From assembly GCA_947502355.1 (NCBI GenBank), contig CANMZP010000011.1:61184-125183 (forward strand): a stretch of DNA of 64,000 nucleotides, read 5' to 3'. Below, in pieces: positions 35,957 to 45,243 of this stretch; the first letter of the stretch is position 1; each line of letters opens with the position of its first letter. The notes below the pieces were generated by a model. That model saw only the letters and a program-made list of their open reading frames with translations, searched no databases and was not told where the DNA came from. The DNA comes from an uncultured Thalassotalea sp. Its GTDB lineage: Bacteria; Pseudomonadota; Gammaproteobacteria; Enterobacterales; Alteromonadaceae. A program made the position numbers and the translations under genes.

Positions 35957-37009
35957 ATGCAGTATTCAAAATTAGGAAGCAGCCCGTTAGAAGTCTCTCG
36001 TGTTTGCTTGGGCAGCATGACCTGGGGTGTTCAAAACAATCAAAATGATGCCAACGAGCAAATTGAGTATGCCTTAGAGCAAGGGGTAAACTTTATTGAT
36101 ACCGCCGAGATGTACGCCGTCCCTCCTGCCCCTTCAACATATGGCAAAACCGAAGAGATCATTGGTAACTGGTTAAAGACTAATGCCGCTCGTCGTGATG
36201 AGTTGATTATTGCCACCAAAGTTGCCGGCTCAGGGCTGAATTGGATACGAGATGGCAGTGAGATCACTGGAGACAATGTTGAGTTAGCCGTTGAAGGTTC
36301 ACTTAAACGTTTAGGGGTTGATCACATTGATTTATACCAGTTGCACTGGCCGAATCGCACCTCACCGCATTTTGGCAAGCATCACCCGAATCATTTTGCG
36401 TTTAGTAATGTCGATTCTGAGCAGCAGAAAGCGCAAATGTACGATATTTTGCAAGGGCTTGAGCGTTGTGTTAAAGCGGGTAAAATAGGCTACTGTGGGC
36501 TTTCTGATGATACCCCATGGGGCATTAATACCTATTTGTCGTTAAGCAAAGAGTTTGATTTACCGCGCATGGTGTCCATCCAAAATGAGTTCAGTTTATT
36601 GCACTCTAAAGACTGGCCTTATTTGCTTGAGAACTGTGTGCATGAAGAGGTTGCCTATCTGCCATGGTCTGCATTGGCTACTGGCTTGTTAACCGGTAAA
36701 TATCGCAATGGGGTGATTCCCAAAGGCTCAAGGCATTCCTTGATGCAGCGCCATGGTAACTTTCGTGGTTCCGAGCTTACTCATCAAGCCGTTGATGCCT
36801 ATTGTGAGATTGCCAAAACCTATGGTTTTACCCCAGCACAACTTGCACTGGCATGGTGTGACAAAGTGGATGGGGTTACTTCCACGATTATTGGTGCGAC
36901 AAGCATGGCCCAGTTAAAAGAAGATATTGAGGCCTTCTCATTGACAATGCCCGAACAAATGGTTGCAGACATTGCACGGGTACATAAGCAGTTTGCCACC
37001 CCTTTTTAG
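35957..37009 (+). CDS. tas: Aldo/keto reductase, Tas family
   Basis: An NADP-dependent aldo/keto reductase of 350 residues close to E. coli Tas (a suppressor of tyrosine auxotrophy). Matching segments are LGSSPLEVSRVCLGSMTWG, the catalytic Asp-Tyr region VNFIDTAEMYAVPPAPSTYG with D and Y, a catalytic lysine in ELIIATKVAG, HIDLYQLHWPNRTSPHFG with the histidine, and the NADP region STIIGATSMAQLKEDIEAF. It is followed at 9 bases by the ac4C amidohydrolase gene. The physiological substrate is unknown. Confidence 0.9.
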   Translation: MQYSKLGSSPLEVSRVCLGSMTWGVQNNQNDANEQIEYALEQGVNFIDTAEMYAVPPAPSTYGKTEEIIGNWLKTNAARRDELIIATKVAGSGLNWIRDGSEITGDNVELAVEGSLKRLGVDHIDLYQLHWPNRTSPHFGKHHPNHFAFSNVDSEQQKAQMYDILQGLERCVKAGKIGYCGLSDDTPWGINTYLSLSKEFDLPRMVSIQNEFSLLHSKDWPYLLENCVHEEVAYLPWSALATGLLTGKYRNGVIPKGSRHSLMQRHGNFRGSELTHQAVDAYCEIAKTYGFTPAQLALAWCDKVDGVTSTIIGATSMAQLKEDIEAFSLTMPEQMVADIARVHKQFATPF

Positions 37010-37018
37010 GAGATAACC

Positions 37019-37327
37019 ATGGACAAGATTATCAGCTTTTATGGGCGTTTTTCTGACGACATTAAAGCCAATCGCAAAACCATCACCATTCGCAACAGCG
37101 CAGAGGCCCAATATGAAGCGGGCGACATTGTCGATGCGATAACACACCCGGAGGGGTTGCCGATAACCCGATTGCAGATATTATCAATTACGCCAGCTTC
37201 TCTCGATGATTTAACCATTGAGCATGCCAAGCAAGAAAATATGCCATTGGAGGTGTTGGTACCGCTGATCCAGGAAATTTATCCCGGTGAATCCCAATTT
37301 TATGTGATTGAATTTAAACAGGTGTAA
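37019..37327 (+). CDS. yqfB: N4-acetylcytidine amidohydrolase (YqfB, ASCH domain)
   Basis: A 102-residue ASCH-domain enzyme; E. coli YqfB hydrolyses N4-acetylcytidine to cytidine in nucleoside salvage. The family's conserved features are present: FYGRFSDDIKANRKTITIRN (with catalytic Lys and Thr region), AGDIVDA, LDDLTIEHAKQENM (catalytic Glu) and a C-terminal YPGESQFYVIEFK. An AGGAGATAACC ribosome site lies directly upstream and overlaps the end of tas, so the genes are probably coupled. Confidence 0.92.
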   Translation: MDKIISFYGRFSDDIKANRKTITIRNSAEAQYEAGDIVDAITHPEGLPITRLQILSITPASLDDLTIEHAKQENMPLEVLVPLIQEIYPGESQFYVIEFKQV

Positions 37328-37373
37328 GGGTTGGTTTAGAGTTAAGTCGTTAGATAATGATATTGTGCTTAAG

Positions 37374-39032
37374 TTAAGCGAGATTAACCGGGCTGCGCGT
37401 CATAAAAGCGCTGGCATCATCTGCCAACAGTGGCTTGCTAAAGTAATAGCCTTGGCCATAATCGCATCCCATATTAGCTAAGGCTTCTACTTGCTCAGCA
37501 TACTCTACGCCTTCTGCCAGTACATCTATACCTAAGCTTTCACTGAGTTCAATAATTTGTTTGATGATGTTTTGATCTTTGAGACTGTGGCAGACCTTTT
37601 CAGTAAACTCGATATCTAGCTTAATCTTATTTAGGGCAAAATCACAGGTTCGCACCAAGGATAATGACGAATAGCCTGTCCCGAAATCATCCATGGAAAA
37701 TGCAAAACCCAATTGCTTTAACTTTTTCAGGTTTTTAATAAACGCCAAGCTGTCCGTCAACTTATCGGTCTCGGTGATTTCAATTTCAATATGCTCAGCC
37801 AAGCACTGTGTTTGATTAATGATGTGCACAATTTGGTCGACCAAAAATTTGGATTCGAGTGTCTTTGCCGACATATTAACGGCCACTCGGGGTACCACAT
37901 AACCGGCCGCATGCCATCGATTTATTTGCAAGCAAGCCTTCTTTAATATGCACATATCCAGTTCGACATTTAAGCCTAAGCGAGCTGCAGTAGAGACAAA
38001 ATCAAGCGGAGAAATATACCCCGTTCCTTCTATAGACCAGCGGGCTAAGACTTCAAAGCCGATTAATTGTTGGCTCTCAAGGTTGATTTGCGGTTGGAAA
38101 TGAATATCAATTTCCAATTCTTTTATCGCTTTAGGCAGTAAATCGGTTATCGACTTTTGCAATATGCGTTCTTTAGCGTACTCTTTACTGGCAAAGTACA
38201 TCGCAGAATCGCCTCGTGCTTTGGCCATAAAATAGGCCTTTTCGGTAGCCGAGTCCATTTCAAAAAAGCTATTAAACTCAAGCCAATTTATCGCGACACC
38301 TAAACTAAAGGTCCTTAATATGGCGATATCATCATTAATAAATATGGCCTTGTCAAACAGTGCCATTAACTCATTAACGAGGGTGTGCACCTTAAATTCA
38401 AAATTTGCTTGAGGTTGACCGCTTGTATCGCGTAACAAGATCCCAAAGCGAGAATTATGATAACGAACCACAAAACCAAAATCGCCAATAAGATTTTGAA
38501 TAAGCTGACCGATTTTCATTAAATATTGGTCGCCAACATGGTAGCCATAATGAAAATTAACCGAAGAAAAATTATCAACAGAAAAGATTAAATACGCTAA
38601 ATGAATGTTGTTTTTGTCTCGACTGTTGAGATCATGCTGATATTGGCTGGTAATAGCCCAGCCATTGGGTAAATCGGTTATTGGGTCGACACCTTTATTA
38701 TTAATTTCAAAAAAGCGCAACTCAAAGCAACCCACATACTGAGTCGATGGGATTATATGTAGTTTAAAAGATATCTGATAATGGTAGGAGTGCAGCATTG
38801 AAGCTTGACAAAAAAGACCATCTTCCCGTTGCATTGCTTGGGAAAAAAGATCTTGCAGATCATGAGCGCCGATAAGCTCTAGTTCGTGTTGTTTGAAGCT
38901 GAATTTACTAGAGAAATTTTTGCTATCGGTATTCTTATAACCAAAAATTCTCATGAATTCTTGATTACAGCTCTGTATATCACCTTGAGCATTAAGAACG
39001 AGCAGTGGAATACAAGAGTCAAAAAAGTTCAC
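37374..39032 (-). CDS. PAS-GGDEF-EAL protein, probable c-di-GMP phosphodiesterase
   Basis: A 552-residue cytoplasmic protein with an N-terminal PAS domain (about 1-115, PLLVLNAQGDIQSCNQEFMR), a degenerate GGDEF domain (about 125-290; the GGDEF site reads NSRFG) and an EAL domain (about 305-550). The EAL part retains FEVLARW, VNMSAK, EIEITETD, MDDFGTGYSS, NKIKLD and DVLAEGVE, the residues of active phosphodiesterases. It most likely breaks down c-di-GMP, with the GGDEF half acting as a GTP-sensing regulator. It converges on yqfB. Confidence 0.88.
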   Translation of the reverse strand: MNFFDSCIPLLVLNAQGDIQSCNQEFMRIFGYKNTDSKNFSSKFSFKQHELELIGAHDLQDLFSQAMQREDGLFCQASMLHSYHYQISFKLHIIPSTQYVGCFELRFFEINNKGVDPITDLPNGWAITSQYQHDLNSRDKNNIHLAYLIFSVDNFSSVNFHYGYHVGDQYLMKIGQLIQNLIGDFGFVVRYHNSRFGILLRDTSGQPQANFEFKVHTLVNELMALFDKAIFINDDIAILRTFSLGVAINWLEFNSFFEMDSATEKAYFMAKARGDSAMYFASKEYAKERILQKSITDLLPKAIKELEIDIHFQPQINLESQQLIGFEVLARWSIEGTGYISPLDFVSTAARLGLNVELDMCILKKACLQINRWHAAGYVVPRVAVNMSAKTLESKFLVDQIVHIINQTQCLAEHIEIEITETDKLTDSLAFIKNLKKLKQLGFAFSMDDFGTGYSSLSLVRTCDFALNKIKLDIEFTEKVCHSLKDQNIIKQIIELSESLGIDVLAEGVEYAEQVEALANMGCDYGQGYYFSKPLLADDASAFMTRSPVNLA

Positions 39033-39210
39033 GGTATATCAACCCAAAAATCTATAACATATAAATAAGACAAGATTAAAGAGTCCATGCTTTGCCGAAA
39101 TTGTCCCCGAAATTTAACGGCTGACAATATACCACTTGCATTTGTTATGAACAATTAAATTAATCAATATTGTAACGGTTAACGTTTGATTAATTGATAA
39201 ACATCAAAAA

Positions 39211-39240
39211 CAAAAAAGCCACGCTTTAGCATGGCTTTCT
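39211..39240 (-). terminator. Terminator after the FadL-family gene
   Basis: Stem AAAGCCACGC / GCATGGCTTT (one mismatch); on the minus strand a six-T run follows. Confidence 0.75.
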
Positions 39241-39273
39241 TTACGTCTAAACAGTCACGGTTTAACCAATACC

Positions 39274-40620
39274 TTAGAAAGTACGGTTGTACTGTAAACC
39301 AACTAGAATGGCATTACCTTCAGACTCGAAACCCCAGTTTGCATCACCAATTAGTGGCGCTAATTGTGGCGCTTCGTGTAAAAGCCCTTCTAAAATCGCA
39401 TCTTGCTCAACTACGTCAACTTCATCACCATCAACAAAAGAAAAGCCAAAGTCAATGCTGCTTTCTGCGTCTAATGCATAAGTAGCACCAGCACTAAACC
39501 ATAAACGGTCACTGTCTGGGATAGAGATTGAACGGTAGTCTTCTTGAGCCGCTGATTCATCAAATGCAACACCGGCACGTAACGTTAAGTCGTTACTGTA
39601 GTTGTACGTTGCACCTAAAGCGAAACGAAGTGTGCTCTCAAAGTTTTCATGCTTAACAAAGAAAGGGTCTTCCATGCCATCAGCAAAACCTTCAAGCTCT
39701 TGGAAGCTATCCCAGTCAGTGTGCATAACTGAGTAGTGAACACCCCAGTCATTAGTAACTTGGTGATGACCTGAAAATTCAGCAATTGCAGGTAGATCAA
39801 TCTTCAAAGAACCTGCGCCTTCAAGTGGTGCTGGCTCCTTGATGTCACCGTCAAAATCAATTTCAACTTCTGATCGGTATGTTAAGCTCCAGCGGTGGTT
39901 TTCGTTTAACTCATAAACAACACCAGTATTCCAGCCCCAAGCCGTATCATCGCCTTCCATATCCATTAATTTAGTATATGCAGGTATCGCTGGCACGACA
40001 GGGATCTGAATACCACCAGGTCCAGGCATTGATATACCATTTTCTAATACCGCACCATAGCGGCGTGATAATTCAGCTTCAGCATAAACTACGTTTAAAC
40101 CTAAACCTACAGACCAGTTATCGTTAATGCGGTATGAACCACTTGCATTAAAGTTTAATGAAAACAAATCAGTTTTACCAGCGATTGAACCGGCGGCGTA
40201 GTCGTTATCGTATTCAGATGCTAAACCGTAGTTAACGTTTAAACCAACACCGTAAGCAAACTTGTCGTTAACTGGGTTGATAAAGTAAGCGAATGGTACA
40301 ACAGCAGCAGGAACAACACCGTCATCGTGTAATGATGATAAATCAAAATCGGAGCCTAAGATATCAGGTGCATCTGTGCCTTTAATATCAACACCAGGGT
40401 CGATATAGGTGAAACCCATTGATAGAGCTTTCTTATCAAATAGAGCCATAGCTGCGGGGTTACGCGCTAAAACGGTTGCGTCGTCAGCAACAACACCTTC
40501 ACCTGCGAATGCACGACCTAAGCCTGAAATACTCGTTTCATGTAATTGGAAACCAGCGGCTTGCACGTTTGCTGCGGCTAAGCCAACAGTCAATGCCAAT
40601 AAAGTTTTTTTGAAATTCAT
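39274..40620 (-). CDS. FadL/OmpP1-family outer-membrane porin
   Basis: A FadL-type 14-strand barrel, moving long-chain fatty acids or other hydrophobic compounds across the outer membrane. The 448-residue protein has a signal peptide (TLLALTVGLAAANVQA-AG) followed by GFQLHETSISGLGRAFAGEG and ATVLARNPAAMALF, the FadL N-terminal hatch motif (NPA). It ends with NAILVGLQYNRTF, a terminal aromatic strand. Two FadL-type genes lie within 5 kb. With the wax-ester synthase locus this suggests import of lipids or hydrocarbons, but the substrate is not determined. Confidence 0.9.
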   Translation of the reverse strand: MNFKKTLLALTVGLAAANVQAAGFQLHETSISGLGRAFAGEGVVADDATVLARNPAAMALFDKKALSMGFTYIDPGVDIKGTDAPDILGSDFDLSSLHDDGVVPAAVVPFAYFINPVNDKFAYGVGLNVNYGLASEYDNDYAAGSIAGKTDLFSLNFNASGSYRINDNWSVGLGLNVVYAEAELSRRYGAVLENGISMPGPGGIQIPVVPAIPAYTKLMDMEGDDTAWGWNTGVVYELNENHRWSLTYRSEVEIDFDGDIKEPAPLEGAGSLKIDLPAIAEFSGHHQVTNDWGVHYSVMHTDWDSFQELEGFADGMEDPFFVKHENFESTLRFALGATYNYSNDLTLRAGVAFDESAAQEDYRSISIPDSDRLWFSAGATYALDAESSIDFGFSFVDGDEVDVVEQDAILEGLLHEAPQLAPLIGDANWGFESEGNAILVGLQYNRTF

Positions 40621-41154
40621 AATATCTCTTCAGTAATACTTTTGTAACTAACTAAATTTTAATGGGGCAAGAGTATATTAGTTCAAATTATTTGCAAATA
40701 TTATTTTCAAGGTGCTTGTACAAACAACCAACTAAACGATTAAAATCAACAATTTATAACTGGTACGACCTCAAAAACAACTCCGAGGTCACAGGTCGGA
40801 TCAGCAAACCAGTTTGAAAATGACTCGTTAAATAACAACAAAAAACGTAACCTTTTGTATCGAAACGTTAACAAATAAATAAAGTTACACATTGGTAATT
40901 ACACTTTTTTTGTGGGGGTAATTGTATAAAAAAGGAGCGCTACCGTTAGAAGGTGCAGCCTATTTACAAGGCTGACTCATCGTCAATAATAACGTGTCTA
41001 TAAGTGATTATGTATGGCAATGAGATATTTCGAGAATTAAAGTGCACATTGGTAATGTGTGGTATGCAAACTAAAGTTTAGCTTATCGCGCCTGAATATT
41101 CATTTCAGAAAGGCTTTTAACTGTAGTGAAACAGCAGACAGTGGAAGTTAACAC
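40621..41154. other. Gene-free region between FadL-family gene and amtB end
   Basis: About 530 bases without a convincing coding frame. Contains a small inverted repeat, CAGCC / GGCTG, near 40965-40983. The FadL-family promoter must lie near 40621-40740. Nothing else can be supported. Confidence 0.4.
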
Positions 41155-41186
41155 ATAAAAAAGGGCATAATTTCTTATGCCCTTTA
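41155..41186 (-). terminator. Terminator after amtB
   Basis: Perfect stem AAAGGGCATAA / TTATGCCCTTT; on the minus strand the hairpin is followed by a T run. Confidence 0.85.
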
Positions 41187-41231
41187 CTTAGTGTTTTTAT
41201 TATTTTTGGTATTAAAACAAGTTAATCAAAC

Positions 41232-42476
41232 TTAGCTACGTACTGAAACAAACTCAGGGTAGGCTTCAATACCACAGTCAGATTGATCAACACCGTTGTA
41301 CTCTTCTTCATCACTAACGCGGATACCAACCGTCTTCTTAAGCGCAAACCAAACAACGAAGCTTGCAGCAAATACCCAGGCAAAGATAACGAATGCACCG
41401 TATAACTGAGCACCAAATGTTGCATCACCATTGCTAAATGGTACAGCCATTAGTGCGTAGAAACCAACCACACCATGCACAGAGATAGCACCAACCGGAT
41501 CATCAATCTTCAATTTATCAAGTGTTGTGATTGATAGCACAACCAAAATACCTGCTAATGCACCAACTAAACTGGCGAACATAGGTGATGGTGATAGAGG
41601 GTCAGCAGTGATACCTACAAGACCTGCTAATGCACCGTTAAGGATCATGGTTAAGTCTGCTTTACCCCAGATTGCTTTGTTTAATAACAATGCCGCTACT
41701 GCACCGGCCGCTGCTGCCGCGTTGGTATTAAGGAAAATTTGACCTACCGCAGTTGCATTTTCAGCATCCGATACAAGTAATTGTGAGCCGCCGTTAAAAC
41801 CAAACCAACCCATCCATAGAATAAAGGTACCTAAAGTCGCTAATGGCATGTTTGAACCAGGAATTGGGTAAATTTCGCCATTCGGACCGTATTTACCTTT
41901 ACGAGCACCTAGCAATAAAACACCTGATAATGCTGCTGCAGCACCTGCCATGTGAACAATACCAGAACCTGCAAAGTCACTAAAACCGGCTTCAGATAGG
42001 AAACCACCACCCCAAGTCCAGTAACCTTCAACAGGGTAAATAAAACCCGTTAGAACGACTGTAAAGATCAGGAATGACCAAAGCTTCATACGCTCAGCAA
42101 CCGCACCGGATACAATTGACATTGCCGTTGCAACAAACACTACTTGGAAGAAGAAGTCGGACTCAAGTGAATGATCTGCCCCTTCAGCTTGGCTGCCAAT
42201 TAAACCAGCAATACTTGGGATAATTCCACCTTCAGCGTTATCTACATACATTATGTTATAACCAACCAATAGGAACATTACACAAGCGATTGAATATAAC
42301 GTAATATTTTTAGTTAAAATTTCAGTGGTATTTTTTGAACGAACAAGACCGGCTTCTAGCATGGCAAAACCTGCTGCCATCCACATAACCAAAACACCTG
42401 AAATTAAGAAATAAAAGGTATCCAAAGCAAAACGCAGCTCTGTTACGGTTGTTGTTAATTGTGTTACTTCTTCCAT
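41232..42476 (-). CDS. amtB: Ammonium transporter AmtB
   Basis: A trimeric inner-membrane ammonia channel for scavenging ammonium under nitrogen limitation. The 414-residue protein has about eleven helices. Conserved Amt segments include the first helix FLISGVLVMWMAAGFAMLEA, VHMAGAAAALSGVLLLG with the first pore histidine, LGTFILWMGWFGFNGGS, DPVGAISVHGVVGFYALM with the second pore histidine, and a C-terminal tail. It lies 11 bases after glnK on the same strand; GlnK closes AmtB when nitrogen is ample. The pair shares the sigma54 promoter before glnK. Confidence 0.96.
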   Translation of the reverse strand: MEEVTQLTTTVTELRFALDTFYFLISGVLVMWMAAGFAMLEAGLVRSKNTTEILTKNITLYSIACVMFLLVGYNIMYVDNAEGGIIPSIAGLIGSQAEGADHSLESDFFFQVVFVATAMSIVSGAVAERMKLWSFLIFTVVLTGFIYPVEGYWTWGGGFLSEAGFSDFAGSGIVHMAGAAAALSGVLLLGARKGKYGPNGEIYPIPGSNMPLATLGTFILWMGWFGFNGGSQLLVSDAENATAVGQIFLNTNAAAAAGAVAALLLNKAIWGKADLTMILNGALAGLVGITADPLSPSPMFASLVGALAGILVVLSITTLDKLKIDDPVGAISVHGVVGFYALMAVPFSNGDATFGAQLYGAFVIFAWVFAASFVVWFALKKTVGIRVSDEEEYNGVDQSDCGIEAYPEFVSVRS

Positions 42477-42487
42477 TTTACTTCTCC

Positions 42488-42826
42488 TTATAACGCTGCT
42501 GAATCTAGCTCACCAGTACGAATTCGTACGGCAGAATCAAGATCGTAGACAAAAATTTTACCGTCACCGATTTTGCCGGTGTATGCTGATTTCGTAATTG
42601 CTTCAATAATGCGATCTGCATCATCTGATTTTACGGCAATTTCAAGCTTTACTTTCGGTAAAAAGTCCACTTGATATTCCGCCCCACGATACAGCTCGGT
42701 ATGACCTTTTTGTCGGCCAAAGCCACGCACTTCACTTACTGTTAACCCGTCAATTCCAACTTCGGAAATTGCTTCTCTTACATCGTCCAATTTAAATGGT
42801 TTTATAATTGCGTTTATTAATTTCAT
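42488..42826 (-). CDS. glnK: Nitrogen regulatory protein P-II (GlnK)
   Basis: A 112-residue P-II signal protein reporting nitrogen and energy status. The T-loop has Y51, the uridylylation site, in TELYRGAEYQVDFLPK. KLINAIIKPFKLDDVREAI at the start and the ATP-binding B and C loops (TGKIGDGKIFVYDLDSAVRIRTGE) are intact. The ribosome site AGGGGGCG is strong. It is coupled to amtB, which identifies it as GlnK rather than GlnB. Confidence 0.96.
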   Translation of the reverse strand: MKLINAIIKPFKLDDVREAISEVGIDGLTVSEVRGFGRQKGHTELYRGAEYQVDFLPKVKLEIAVKSDDADRIIEAITKSAYTGKIGDGKIFVYDLDSAVRIRTGELDSAAL

Positions 42827-42859
42827 TTCGCCCCCTAGTTATATAGCTGACAGATTAAA

Positions 42860-42876
42860 TACAACTACCGTGCCAA
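42860..42876 (-). promoter_or_regulatory. Sigma54 promoter for glnK-amtB
   Basis: On the minus strand TTGGCACGGTAGTTGTA: a perfect -24 (TTGGCACG) and -12 TTGT instead of TTGC, with the correct spacing. It is 34 bases from the glnK start, which fits an NtrC-regulated nitrogen operon. Confidence 0.75.
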
Positions 42877-43284
42877 AACAATTTAAACCAATGAAAACAA
42901 CAACTTAAGATTACGTGGTTTTTTAAGCACCATCTTAGTGCACCATTATGGGGAGTAGCATTCACAACTTAAGTGCGTTATAAAAACATAAAAACAACGC
43001 CATATTAATATTATGCAATTAATCTAAAAATGATGTAAAAGCAGTAACTTAAAGAACCTCCACCACCACAAACAAGAAACCAACGCGCAACCCAGACATT
43101 ACAATACCAACAACCCCTTAACAAAGATTGTAACCGAGTAGATCGTATTGTTATTAAATGTTAAGAACAATGTATTTAGATTGAAACCTTAGGTAAAACT
43201 ACTCTATTATCCATGTCAATTTTTGTACATATGTATTACGAGCTAGCTTATGTGGTCCGTAAAAATCAATCTATTGGAGTTAAA

Positions 43285-44580
43285 ATGTCACGTTTAACTA
43301 AATCGTGGTTATTGCTACCTTTGCTAGGCATCAGCCAACTTACCCTATGTTCACAAGCGGTTGCTGGTGGGTTATGGGCTCAAGAATTCGGTGATCCAGC
43401 AATGGGCCGCGCCAATGCAGGCGCAGCAGCAGGTACTGATGATGCATCAACCGCACTACACAACCCAGCTTATATGAGCGAAACCAAGAAAGAACAATTG
43501 ATGGTTTCAGGTGGTGTAATCGTCACTGAAAATGAATTCAGTCTCGACAGTGTTGATGAAAGTAGCAGACGTGGTCAACAAGCGTGTTCAGGCGGTATTG
43601 AAACTTGTGATGCTGGTGGTAAAGAATATGGTCTACTTGGTGGTGCCAGCATGTTCTACACCACTCCTATCGATGAAAAATGGGCGTGGGGCTTATCATT
43701 TAGTGCCGCATCTGGTGGCATTACTGACCGTGATGATGACTGGGTTGGTCGTTTTGACATGACCGACGTAGATTTAGCCGTCGTTGCTCTTGCTTCTTCA
43801 ATAAGCTACAAGGTAAATGATTGGTTATCTGTTGGCGTTAGTGCTGAATTTATGTACGGCTTCATTAACCTTGAATTGAAACTCCCAAGTATTGAACCAG
43901 GCACAGTACCGGCTTTACCTGATGGTTATGGCGAAAGCAGTGTTGAGTTAGAAGATACAACAACGGAAGTTAGCTATTCACTAAGTGCTACAGTTAAAGT
44001 GAGTGAGCAAACACGTATTGGCTTCAGGTATCACCCAGAAGTAACCCTTGAGTTTGATGACATTGATTTGGAACAGCCAAAAGCAATTAACCCAAATAGC
44101 GTTATCACTGCTGACTTAACCTATGGTCAATTTGTTCGTATTGGTATTACGCATGAACTCAACGATAACTTAACAGTACATTCTACTTTAGGTTGGGATG
44201 ACTGGAGTGCACTTAAGGATGTTCCGCTTACTATTGCTGGAAACACGGCTAACATAGCACAAGATTGGGAAGACACTTACCATGTTGCTTTCGGCGTTGA
44301 CTATAAGTTGAACAGTGAGTGGATGCTACAAACTGGTTTCTCTTACGACTCAAGTCCTCAAGACGACGACATGCGTTACGCCCAGCTTGCGCTTGATGAA
44401 CAAAAACGTTTTGCAATTGGTGCACAGTACAACTACGGTCAGCCATTCAGTGTAGGTACACAATTAGTTATCCTAGATGCAGGCAGCGCGCCGATTGAAC
44501 GTGAAGGTTTATACTACTCCGGTGATTTTAAAACAAACCGTGCAACCTTATTTATGATGAACGCCAACTGGCAGTTTTAA
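43285..44580 (+). CDS. FadL/OmpP1-family outer-membrane porin (second copy)
   Basis: A second FadL-type barrel of about 431 residues. I place the start at the ATG at 43285, where TTGGAG precedes it and a normal signal peptide opens (SWLLLPLLGISQLTLCSQAVA-GG). A start at 43213 would add 24 residues. The hatch motif reads GAAAGTDDASTALHNPAYM. The chain ends with the barrel strand ATLFMMNANWQF. Sequence similarity to the first copy is limited, so it may carry a different hydrophobic substrate. It is divergent from glnK. Confidence 0.88.
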   Translation: MSRLTKSWLLLPLLGISQLTLCSQAVAGGLWAQEFGDPAMGRANAGAAAGTDDASTALHNPAYMSETKKEQLMVSGGVIVTENEFSLDSVDESSRRGQQACSGGIETCDAGGKEYGLLGGASMFYTTPIDEKWAWGLSFSAASGGITDRDDDWVGRFDMTDVDLAVVALASSISYKVNDWLSVGVSAEFMYGFINLELKLPSIEPGTVPALPDGYGESSVELEDTTTEVSYSLSATVKVSEQTRIGFRYHPEVTLEFDDIDLEQPKAINPNSVITADLTYGQFVRIGITHELNDNLTVHSTLGWDDWSALKDVPLTIAGNTANIAQDWEDTYHVAFGVDYKLNSEWMLQTGFSYDSSPQDDDMRYAQLALDEQKRFAIGAQYNYGQPFSVGTQLVILDAGSAPIEREGLYYSGDFKTNRATLFMMNANWQF

Positions 44581-44608
44581 TAACCAAAAAGGTTAGCGAA
44601 GTCAGATA

Positions 44609-44651
44609 AAAAAATCTCGTCTGCAAGCCCAGCTTGAGGCGAGATTTTTAT
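44609..44651 (+). terminator. Terminator after the second FadL-family gene
   Basis: Stem AAAATCTCG / CGAGATTTT with an inner CAAG / CTTG pair and T run. Confidence 0.75.
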
Positions 44652-44687
44652 TTTGATGGGCATGGGTTCTTCCCTTAAGCTGTGTGC

Positions 44688-44981
44688 TTAGAAAGTCTGA
44701 ACAACCGAGTTTTCCGTACCTAAACCGTTTGGCAAATATTGATCTGCCTTGTAGTCGTTTTCCCATTCCGTATCATTAAGCAGGTAACGAAACTCGAATG
44801 AGTCATTTTTTGGCAGTCGTACTTTGGCTTTAAACACTTTAGCTTTTTTATTAAATTTCATTGCTAAAGGCTTCCAGTCATTGAACTCGGCAATCAATTC
44901 AACTTTTGTTACGTCTTCGCGGGCAAACTCAAACGTAATTTCGGCTTCTTCTTTGGTCTTAAAAAACTTTTTAGATAACAT
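44688..44981 (-). CDS. Small CBM48/isoamylase-early-set domain protein
   Basis: A 97-residue stand-alone glycogen-binding type domain (CBM48, early-set fold, like that in AMPK beta and branching enzyme). Motifs are EITFEFAREDVTKVELIAEF, FNDWKPLAMKFNK, and FEFRYLLNDTEWENDYKADQ followed by PNGLGTENSVV. No catalytic domain or signal is present. Such proteins are common in Alteromonadales, with no settled function. AGAAGGAGAATCTAC precedes the start, a good ribosome site. Confidence 0.85.
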   Translation of the reverse strand: MLSKKFFKTKEEAEITFEFAREDVTKVELIAEFNDWKPLAMKFNKKAKVFKAKVRLPKNDSFEFRYLLNDTEWENDYKADQYLPNGLGTENSVVQTF

Positions 44982-45243
44982 GTAGATTCTCCTTCTGATT
45001 GTTGATGTATATATCCTTTCTTACACATTTTAACCATGACGCTTGATCCAAATTATTAACCGCTGTGTTATGCCGGTAATAAGTAGAAAACGCACTATAA
45101 TGCACCATTGCAGTGCAAGAATTAAAGTAATTGCACTAATCAAATGCGATATATGGCCAGTTTTACGTGTTTTTGCAGAAAAAACATTGTACATAGTAAA
45201 AACAAGCACAATGCATTCCACTTTTAAAACTTTATAATTCAAC

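Noticed and set aside
45000..45243. Short frame on the minus strand upstream of the CBM48 gene
   Set aside because: It overlaps the hydrolase end, lacks a good ribosome site and has an unlikely composition; I see no gene in this 240-base gap.
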